Part shown: in pieces, positions 1-5,540 of the stretch
Position numbering within the stretch: the first letter of the stretch is position 1
How the letters are laid out: every line of letters begins with the position of its first letter
Translations under genes and position numbers: made by a program
Notes under the pieces: model-generated
What the model saw: the letters and a program-made list of their open reading frames with translations, nothing else
The model's database searches: none
Told to the model about the DNA's origin: nothing
Assembly: GCA_021199865.1 (NCBI GenBank)
Contig: JAJQHG010000147.1
Coordinates: 1 to 5,540, forward strand
DNA from: Methanosphaera sp.
GTDB lineage: Archaea; Methanobacteriota; Methanobacteria; Methanobacteriales; Methanobacteriaceae
DNA length: 5,540 nt
Direction: 5' to 3'

Positions 1-126
1 ATTATATATTATGTTGTTTTTATTCTATAATTATTTTTGAAAAACAATTTTTCTTGGGTGTTAAAGTATTGAATATATCCTTTTTTATGAGAAAATAGTA
101 TATATTTTATTAAATTAATAGATATA

Positions 127-134
127 TTATATAA
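127..134 (+). promoter_or_regulatory. Probable TATA box for the 173-1776 gene pair
   Basis: TTATATAA lies about 40 bases before the ATG at 173. With the usual archaeal spacing of about 25 bases, transcription would start near 155-160 and leave a leader of about 15 bases. Another AT-rich candidate (TATATATT, about 99-106) would give a longer leader. In DNA this AT-rich the choice is uncertain. Confidence 0.4.
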
Positions 135-135
135 T

Positions 136-151
136 TATTTCATATGAAATA
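136..151. promoter_or_regulatory. 16-bp perfect palindrome, possible operator
   Basis: TATTTCATATGAAATA is a perfect palindrome centred between 143 and 144. It lies between the probable TATA box and the probable transcription start, where a bound repressor would block RNA polymerase. Its TCATATGA core also resembles the half-sites of the operator at 2050-2075. No regulator for it can be named from the window. Confidence 0.35.
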
Positions 152-172
152 TGTTTATAGGGAAGTTATAAG

Positions 173-838
173 ATGAGTATTGTAGCAGTAGTATTGAAGA
201 CTGTGGAAAAGATTGGTGTACTAAATGGTATTACTGATAAGCTCTATGAGAAGAATTATAATATTATATATACACACCTGTTTGTTGAAAATAATCAGGG
301 TCGTATATACATGGAGTTAATGGGTGTTGATGACTTTGATAAATTATTAGAGGATATTAGCAATACCCCAAATGTTATATCTGTTGAACCATCTGCCACA
401 CTTGATGAGATTTATGGTAAACGTGTAATTATTGTTGGTGATGGTAAGCTTATGGCTGATACTCTACGTGGTGGAATCATGGAGGCACAGATGCATAATA
501 CTCATGGTGAAACTATTAGTGTTGATGGTATGATTATTGGTGGTGGAAGCCAGATACAGGAGGCTGTAACATCTATGGATAAGCTTCCACGTATCCATGC
601 ACTAGTTTTATCTGGTTCAATGATGGGTGGACTTATTACTGAAGAGATTATTAAGCTTAAAAAGGAGAATCCTTCCATTAAGGTTATTGCTTTAGAGATG
701 CTTGGTGATCTTGATAATGTTGTTGACCTAGTTATTAACGACCCTGTGCAGGCAGGTATTATGGCTGTTAAACTTGTCTCTGAGAATGTTTCATATGATG
801 AAGATATTAAAGATAACACGTTTTTAGAAAAAGAATAA
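173..838 (+). CDS. ACT domain protein with a C-terminal DUF5612-like domain
   Basis: This 221-residue protein begins with an ACT-type regulatory fold at about residues 3-72. The usual pattern is visible: a hydrophobic strand, then VEKIGVLNGITDKLYEKNYNI (helix and turn with the Gly that often contacts an amino-acid ligand), then YTHLFVENNQGRIYMEL. Residues about 82-205 form an alternating strand/helix domain starting KRVIIVGDGK, with ALVLSGSMMGG and NDPVQAGIMAVKLV near the end. From memory this two-domain layout matches the uncharacterised DUF5612 family of methanogens. No catalytic motif is evident, so a ligand-sensing role is an inference. The protein is soluble, without signal peptide or membrane span. 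The ATG at 173 has only a weak ribosome site (GGGAAGT, 160-166). The next gene begins 20 bases after the stop, so the two are probably co-transcribed. Gly is GGT in 16 of 19 codons and Arg is CGT in all four. Confidence 0.75.
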   Translation: MSIVAVVLKTVEKIGVLNGITDKLYEKNYNIIYTHLFVENNQGRIYMELMGVDDFDKLLEDISNTPNVISVEPSATLDEIYGKRVIIVGDGKLMADTLRGGIMEAQMHNTHGETISVDGMIIGGGSQIQEAVTSMDKLPRIHALVLSGSMMGGLITEEIIKLKKENPSIKVIALEMLGDLDNVVDLVINDPVQAGIMAVKLVSENVSYDEDIKDNTFLEKE

Positions 839-846
839 CCATATAA

Positions 847-854
847 GAGGTGAT
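847..854 (+). promoter_or_regulatory. Strong ribosome binding site selecting a TTG start
   Basis: GAGGTGAT matches the archaeal 16S 3' end (anti-Shine-Dalgarno complement AGGAGGTGATC) over eight bases. It ends four bases before TTG at 859-861. An in-frame GTG at 850 lies inside this site and has no ribosome site of its own, so TTG 859 is the better start. Confidence 0.7.
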
Positions 855-858
855 ATTA

Positions 859-1776
859 TTGGGTAATGATCCTGGACCATCTACTAGTTCATCTAAAATT
901 GTGATTCTAATGATTATTGCAGTTATTGTAGTAATAGGTGCAACTGTCATGTTGAATGGTACTACTACAACTGAAGAGGTTGTTAATGATACTAATAATA
1001 CAACAACCGAAGATACTGGTATAACTCCAGTTAACATTGCTAGTACGGACATGGGTACTGTAGAAAAGTATTCAGGATTTGGTAATAATTCCTCTGAGAT
1101 TCATATTGCAATTATTTGTGGTATGGATTCTGATGGATCACAGAGTAATAGTGTTCTAGCTACTCTTGAGTCTATGAGTAATCTTAAGTATTCATATGAT
1201 TTATATGTGATTAATGCTACAGATAGTGCATCTACAAATAATACTACAGGTAATGATACTAACACTACAAATACCACAAGTAATGATACTAATAGTTCTA
1301 ATATAACTGTTAATAATAAGACTGAGACTCTTGCAAGTGAATATGTAGTACCTGATATTGAGAGTAATAATTATAACTTTAGTGTAGATATTCATGGTGT
1401 GGATGCATCAGATTCTAACTCATACATATTTGTACCAGTAGATGATACATATACTTCTAGTCTAATAGTATCTAGTATATCTAATAGTACTAGTGTTGGT
1501 AAATACACTCCTGACTCATATAATTATGCAGACAGTCTTGGTATTCCATTAATTAATAATAATATCGGATCAATAGTGTATATTTCTAATCAGTACTACT
1601 CTAATAGTACTTCAACTGAGATTAGTAGTGTTCTAACTGCTATAGATAACTTTGACTTCTTAAGTGTGTTAGAGGAAAACAGTACAGATAATACTACAGA
1701 TAATACAACTGATAATAGTACTAATAATACTACTAGTAACAATACTGATAACTCTGTAGGTAACACTGAAATATAA
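859..1776 (+). CDS. Membrane-anchored, sequon-rich surface protein of unknown function
   Basis: From TTG at 859 the product has 305 residues. A short polar N-terminus ending SSSK precedes one hydrophobic span at about residues 14-32, which should be a signal anchor placing the rest outside the cell. The outer part is very rich in Asn, Thr and Ser, with 26 N-x-S/T sequons (some overlapping). These are dense at residues 127-153 and in a C-terminal tail of DNTT-like repeats at 274-299. Between them are ordinary folded segments: EIHIAIICGMDSDG, LASEYVVPDI, NFSVDIHGVDASD and IPLINNNIGSIVYISNQYY. From memory this order resembles methanogen zinc-carboxypeptidase/aspartoacylase-like proteins (VHPLE ... 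VVPD ... VDVHS). Here the first zinc motif (HxxE) is absent while DIH at 177-179 remains, so it may be a non-enzymatic relative. That link is tentative. It follows the DUF5612-like gene by 20 bases and is probably co-transcribed with it. Confidence 0.7.
   Translation: MGNDPGPSTSSSKIVILMIIAVIVVIGATVMLNGTTTTEEVVNDTNNTTTEDTGITPVNIASTDMGTVEKYSGFGNNSSEIHIAIICGMDSDGSQSNSVLATLESMSNLKYSYDLYVINATDSASTNNTTGNDTNTTNTTSNDTNSSNITVNNKTETLASEYVVPDIESNNYNFSVDIHGVDASDSNSYIFVPVDDTYTSSLIVSSISNSTSVGKYTPDSYNYADSLGIPLINNNIGSIVYISNQYYSNSTSTEISSVLTAIDNFDFLSVLEENSTDNTTDNTTDNSTNNTTSNNTDNSVGNTEI
1237..1308 (+). repeat. Low-complexity Asn/Thr/Ser-coding stretch (internal)
   Basis: Repeats of AAT/ACT/ACA/AGT codons encode a run of overlapping N-x-T/S sequons (NNTT, NDTN, NTTN, NTTS, NDTN). 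It forms a probable glycosylated linker within the surface protein, interrupting the folded part between the strand LYVINATD and the segment LASEYVVPDI. Confidence 0.75.
1678..1755 (+). repeat. Degenerate 12-bp tandem repeat coding a DNTT-type tail
   Basis: The C-terminal coding part repeats a GAT-AAT-ACT-ACA-like unit: NSTD, NTTD, NTTD, NSTN, NTTS, NNTD. The unit is four residues with one sequon each. Such repeats are prone to copy-number change, so tail length may differ between strains. Confidence 0.75.
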
Positions 1777-2040
1777 TATTTCCATTTAACCTTCTCTTTT
1801 TTTATATTTTTTAGAAATAGAATTGTATTTTATTGTGTGTTTTATTTGAGATTTTATTTTTTGAAATAATACTAATTATTGTGTTGTTTATTACTTATTG
1901 GAACTAGTTTTTTATTATAGATAAGTAGATGTATATAAATTTAGGTATGAATAAATACAAAGCATATATTGTTTATTGTACCTGTAGAAGAAGCATATCA
2001 TCTTTTTTATAATTGATTTTAATTAGTATAGGGTAGTAAC
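1777..2040. other. Gene-free AT-rich stretch
   Basis: No convincing gene is seen between the surface-protein stop and the metal-operon promoter. The stretch holds a T-rich terminator at its start and an isolated TATA-like TATATAA at 1932-1938. There is also a 21-codon open frame (ATG 1947 to TAA 2012, product containing YCTCRRS) that I do not support as a gene, because a transcript from that TATA box would begin after the ATG. Confidence 0.6.
1792..1812 (+). terminator. Oligo-T transcription terminator
   Basis: Fifteen bases after the stop of the surface-protein gene, the sense strand carries T7 (1797-1803) and T6 (1807-1812) within a T-rich context. Archaeal RNA polymerase terminates at such tracts without needing a hairpin. 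It would end the two-gene transcript from about 155. Confidence 0.6.
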
Positions 2041-2041
2041 A

Positions 2042-2049
2042 TTTATATG
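2042..2049 (+). promoter_or_regulatory. TATA box of the metal-resistance operon
   Basis: TTTATATG fits the methanogen TATA element and is directly followed by the operator at 2050-2075. Transcription would start near 2069-2073, giving a leader of about 15 bases before the ATG at 2086. A weaker alternative is TTATAATT near 2007-2014. Confidence 0.55.
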
Positions 2050-2075
2050 TACATATGAACATATTATCATATGTA
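2050..2075. promoter_or_regulatory. SmtB/ArsR-type operator, 9-8-9 inverted repeat
   Basis: TACATATGA (2050-2058) and TCATATGTA (2067-2075) are perfect inverted repeats separated by eight bases. The inner TGA-N8-TCA spacing and the left TGAACA equal those I recall for the cyanobacterial smt operator (TGAACA...TTCA), a known SmtB binding site. The site begins right after the TATA box and covers the predicted transcription start. Binding by the regulator encoded just downstream should block RNA polymerase. Metal-induced release is inferred from the family. Confidence 0.7.
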
Positions 2076-2076
2076 A

Positions 2077-2081
2077 GTGAT
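2077..2081 (+). promoter_or_regulatory. Ribosome binding site deciding the regulator's start
   Basis: GTGAT, part of AAGTGAT, ends four bases before ATG at 2086. The in-frame GTG at 2077 is part of this site and has no site of its own, so the nine-base longer reading from 2077 is unlikely. Confidence 0.55.
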
Positions 2082-2085
2082 TAGC

Positions 2086-2466
2086 ATGAATAATAAAGAT
2101 CAGTATAATACAGGAGATGATGTATGTAACATCAAAGTAATACATGAAAAACCCATGAAAAGAGCAAAAGAAAACATGGATCAATTCAGTGATGAAACAT
2201 ACATGGAATTATCTGAAACTTTCAAATTATTTGGAAACCCTACAAGACTAAAAATAATGACACTCCTATCAAAAGAGGATTTATGTGTCTGTGACATATG
2301 TGAATTACTAAATATGAGTCAATCGGCAGTAAGCCACCAACTTAGAACACTACGAGGAAAAAACCTAGTAAAATACACAAAAGAAGGAAAACAGGCACGA
2401 TATTCATTAGCTGATAAACACGTAATAAAAATACTAGAAATAGGACTAGAACATGTACTAGAATAG
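2086..2466 (+). CDS. ArsR/SmtB-family metal-sensing repressor
   Basis: The product from ATG 2086 has 126 residues, usual for this family of dimeric winged-helix repressors that leave DNA on binding metal. Residues about 41-109 form the DNA-binding domain: ELSETFKLFGNPTRLKIMTLL, then CDICELLNMSQSAVSHQLRTL with the recognition helix at 77-90, then the wing (LVKYTKEGKQARYSL). Both classical metal sites appear present. Site alpha3N: C67, C69 and D70 (CVCD, as in CadC ELCVCD), with C72 nearby and C14/H20 in the N-terminal arm. Site alpha5: D110, H112, H123 and E126, with exactly the SmtB D104/H106/H117/E120 spacing. This points to Zn(II), Cd(II) or Pb(II). The efflux ATPase starts nine bases after its stop, and a fitting operator lies just upstream, so it likely controls its own operon. 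All five Gly codons are GGA and no Arg codon is CGT, unlike the gene at 173. Confidence 0.93.
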   Translation: MNNKDQYNTGDDVCNIKVIHEKPMKRAKENMDQFSDETYMELSETFKLFGNPTRLKIMTLLSKEDLCVCDICELLNMSQSAVSHQLRTLRGKNLVKYTKEGKQARYSLADKHVIKILEIGLEHVLE

Positions 2467-2475
2467 AGGTAAAAA

Positions 2476-4836
2476 ATGGTAAACACGAACCAACACAACG
2501 AATGTTTTGATCCAGACTGTGAAATGGCAGACTGTCATAATCCAGAACACTACGAATATATATGTATGGATCCCACATGTGATCAAAAACACTGCGAAAA
2601 CCATGCACATTATAACAAAAAACTACTAAAAGACTTTCAAGAACACACAGACTTCACAGTATTTAGCCATAAAGATGTAAAAATAGATAAAAACACGAAG
2701 GTATCACTATGTAACTGTGATGACTGCCAAGACGATGATGACTGCTGTGATGATGAATGTGAATGTCACACAGAAGAACACCATCATCACAACCATGAAC
2801 ATAACCACCATCATCATGAACACCATAACCACCATGAACATGACGATACAGATTGTTGCTGTGATGATGAATGTGAATCTGGAAATGTAATTCTATGTAA
2901 CTGTGAGGACTGCCAAGATGATGATGAAGAGGAAGAAGAAGTAATAAAAGAGGGAGTACCCCTCCTAGCAAATAGATCAATACAGATAATTGTATCAAGT
3001 GGTATACTATTTGCACTAGGACACATTATCCAACACTTCTATGGATTAGGAATACCTGCTATAGTAGTATTTGGATTAGGAGCAATAATATCAGGATATG
3101 ATATTGCAATAATGGCTGTAAAAGCACTAAAGAAGTATAATATTACCCCATCAGTATTAGTGGTAATAGCTGCAATAGCCTCATTCCTAATAGGTCATCC
3201 CGAGGAAGGTGCTGCTGTAACATTCCTATACTTCATATCAGAGTTCCTAGAAGACTATTCAGAACAACGTGCACAGCACTCAATAAAATCATTAGTTGAA
3301 ATTGCACCAGAAACTGCTTGTGTAAAAATAGATGGATCAGAAGTAGTTAAATCAGTAGATGATGTAGCTATTGGTGAAACTGTAATAGTAAAACCAGGAG
3401 ATAAAATCCCACTAGATGGTAAGATAGTTAAGGGTATAAGTAGTATTAACCAGGCATCAATTACTGGTGAGAGTGTACCTGTAACAAAGACTGTGGATGA
3501 TGAAGTATTTAGTGGAACAGTAAACTCTGAAGGATACCTTGAAATAGAGGTAACAAAGCAGGCAAAAGATAGTGTAATCTCAAAGATTGTTGATCTAGTT
3601 AAAAGCTCACAACTAAACAGATCACACACAGAAACATATGTAGAGAAGATCTCTAAGTATTATACACCTTTAATGGTAGTAATAACTATATGTATAGCAT
3701 TCATTCCACCATTATTCTTTGGTGAAAGCCTAATTGACTGGGTATATAGAGCATTATCTATTATGGTAATTTCCTGTCCATGTGCATTCCTAATATCTAC
3801 ACCTGTAGGTATGGTATCAGCAATTACCAGTGCAACACGTAAAGGTGTATTAATTAAGGGTAGTAACTATGTTGAAGAAATGCGTAATATTAAGGCTGTA
3901 ATACTTGATAAGACAGGTACTCTAACAGAGGGAAAACTAGAGGTAAAGGATATACAATTAATTAGTTCAAACTACTCACAAGAGGATTTAATTAGAATAG
4001 CCTCATCACTTGAGACTAAATCATCACATCCTATAGGAGCAGCTATAACCAACTATGCCCATGAGAGTAATATCACATACCATGATATTAATAACTTTAA
4101 GAATGTTCCAGGAAAAGGTGTTGTAGGACTAATTAATAATAAGGAATACTACGCAGCAAATGAGTCACTAATAGATGGCGGAAACTTTAATGTTTCACAT
4201 GAAGATGTGATGAGATATGCATCTGATGGTAAAACTGTAATCTTTGTTGGATGTAAAGAGGAAGTTATTGGTATAATAACTGTTAGGGATAAGATTAGAG
4301 ATGAATCATCAGAAGTAATAAATAATCTTAAAAATAATGGTATAAAAACCATTATGCTAACAGGTGATAATAAGGTGGCTGCATATACTGTTGGAGAAAA
4401 AATCGGTGTGGACTATGTATTTAGTGACCTGTTACCAGAGGATAAACTAGACTTATTAGACATGATACGTAATAAGTTTGGTGATGTTGCAATGGTTGGT
4501 GATGGTGTAAATGATGCACCAAGTCTAGCACGTGCAAACATTGGTATAGCAATGGGTGCTGTAGGATCCGATGTAGCTATAGAAACAGCTGATGTAGCTC
4601 TAATGCAGGATGATCTTACAAAGCTTCCATACCTCTTTGATTTAAGTAAGAAGACTATGCAAGTTATTAGTCAGAACATTGTTGTGGCCCTTGGAGTTAA
4701 GTTCCTCTTTGTAATACTCGCAATACTTGGATTAATTACCCTAATGATGGCTGTAGGTATTGGAGATTTAGGTCTTACATTACTAGTTATATTAAACTCC
4801 CTTAGAATAGGAATTGTAAAAGATCCGCTATTCTAA
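2476..4836 (+). CDS. P1B-2 type Zn/Cd/Pb-exporting P-type ATPase
   Basis: This 786-residue pump exports divalent soft metals from the cytoplasm using ATP. Membrane spans are visible at about 168-187, 192-214, 224-240, 246-262, 397-415, 425-450, 733-757 and 761-779, the P1B plan of eight. Key residues: the CPC metal site C434-P435-C436; TGES at 330-333 (actuator); DKTGTLT with phosphorylated D478; the nucleotide-domain HP at 518-519; TGD at 629-631; GDGVNDAP at 675-682; and K742 and D764 in the last two spans. K742 and D764 match the Zn/Cd/Pb class (ZntA, CadA), not the copper class. The N-terminus is odd: no HMA domain, but residues 1-155 hold 20 Cys, 24 His and long acidic runs. GAGGT at 2466-2470, overlapping the regulator's stop, is the ribosome site for ATG 2476. 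The operon is probably derepressed by metal. Exact metal preference cannot be read from the sequence. Confidence 0.95.
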   Translation: MVNTNQHNECFDPDCEMADCHNPEHYEYICMDPTCDQKHCENHAHYNKKLLKDFQEHTDFTVFSHKDVKIDKNTKVSLCNCDDCQDDDDCCDDECECHTEEHHHHNHEHNHHHHEHHNHHEHDDTDCCCDDECESGNVILCNCEDCQDDDEEEEEVIKEGVPLLANRSIQIIVSSGILFALGHIIQHFYGLGIPAIVVFGLGAIISGYDIAIMAVKALKKYNITPSVLVVIAAIASFLIGHPEEGAAVTFLYFISEFLEDYSEQRAQHSIKSLVEIAPETACVKIDGSEVVKSVDDVAIGETVIVKPGDKIPLDGKIVKGISSINQASITGESVPVTKTVDDEVFSGTVNSEGYLEIEVTKQAKDSVISKIVDLVKSSQLNRSHTETYVEKISKYYTPLMVVITICIAFIPPLFFGESLIDWVYRALSIMVISCPCAFLISTPVGMVSAITSATRKGVLIKGSNYVEEMRNIKAVILDKTGTLTEGKLEVKDIQLISSNYSQEDLIRIASSLETKSSHPIGAAITNYAHESNITYHDINNFKNVPGKGVVGLINNKEYYAANESLIDGGNFNVSHEDVMRYASDGKTVIFVGCKEEVIGIITVRDKIRDESSEVINNLKNNGIKTIMLTGDNKVAAYTVGEKIGVDYVFSDLLPEDKLDLLDMIRNKFGDVAMVGDGVNDAPSLARANIGIAMGAVGSDVAIETADVALMQDDLTKLPYLFDLSKKTMQVISQNIVVALGVKFLFVILAILGLITLMMAVGIGDLGLTLLVILNSLRIGIVKDPLF

Positions 4837-5540
4837 ATATTTTTTATTCTTTTTTATTATTTATTATACATTGTTTAATACTCAGATTTTTGGGATAAAA
4901 TAACTTATCTACATAAGTTATTCTAGTGTAATTATATTCTAATTACTTTTTTTTGTCTAGAATATATTAAAAAATATTATAATCCACTTTAAGAACTACA
5001 CTTTACTTAATTCTTAAAAAATAAGGCATATATTTAGGAATAAGTTTAAATACTAGTATACTAAATACTACTAGTAGAGGAGGTGAAAAGATGACTGAGT
5101 TACCAATAGCTCCAGTAGGAAGATTATTAAAAAATGCAGGTGCTAGTAGAATAAGTGATGATGCAAAAGTTGCTCTAGCAGAGGTTCTTGAGATCTACGG
5201 AACAGAAATAGCTGAAGATGCTGTTAAACTTGCAAAACACGCAGGAAGAAAAACAGTAAAAGCATCAGATATTGAGTTAGCTGTAAGAGAATAAACTTAT
5301 GCCTTTGAACATGAGTTTATATTATTTCCTTTTTTTAAATCCAATTTAGAAACTATTTTTATTATTCGTTATTTTTATAACTTTAATTAATCATTAAAAT
5401 CATATTAAGAAGTTTTATCATTAATATAAAATAGTATTAGCTTGTAATTTATTATTTATAAATTATCTGACTATGATTTAAAGATTATTTTTTCTATTCA
5501 TTTAACTGTTATATTTCTATAATAAATAATAATATGATAT

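Overview
The window looks like chromosomal DNA of a very AT-rich methanogenic archaeon of the order Methanobacteriales, most like Methanosphaera. This is an inference from four things: an HMfA/HMfB-type histone, an ACT-containing protein of a type I know from methanogens, a surface protein rich in N-glycosylation sequons, and archaeal signals (TATA boxes, GGTGA-type ribosome binding sites, oligo-T terminators). All five supported genes lie on the + strand. I see no tRNA, rRNA, CRISPR array or insertion sequence.

Layout. Positions 1-172 are a leader with a TATA box and a 16-bp palindrome. 173-838 encodes an ACT + DUF5612-like protein. After 20 bases comes 859-1776, a single-span membrane-anchored surface protein full of Asn/Thr/Ser; its likely start is a TTG. 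A T-rich terminator and about 270 bases without a convincing gene follow. A metal-resistance operon occupies 2042-4857: a promoter with a 9-8-9 operator, an ArsR/SmtB-family metal sensor (2086-2466), a P1B-2 (Zn/Cd/Pb) efflux ATPase (2476-4836) nine bases later, and a T-rich terminator. A gene-free stretch with nested inverted repeats leads to an archaeal histone gene (5091-5294), which has its own promoter, a strong ribosome binding site and a hairpin-plus-T terminator. Nothing is recognisable from there to the end.

How the genes work together. The clear unit is sensor plus pump. The repressor carries ligands for both known SmtB/CadC metal sites and has an operator placed between TATA box and transcription start. 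It should release the promoter when Zn(II), Cd(II) or Pb(II) is high, giving more pump. The pump is the most unusual item. Instead of the usual HMA (GxTCxxC) domains it has about 155 N-terminal residues with 20 Cys and 24 His, built from three kinds of repeated module. The first two genes probably form an operon, but their functions are unknown. The histone appears to be an independent unit; its residues suggest intact tetramers but weakened long-range stacking.
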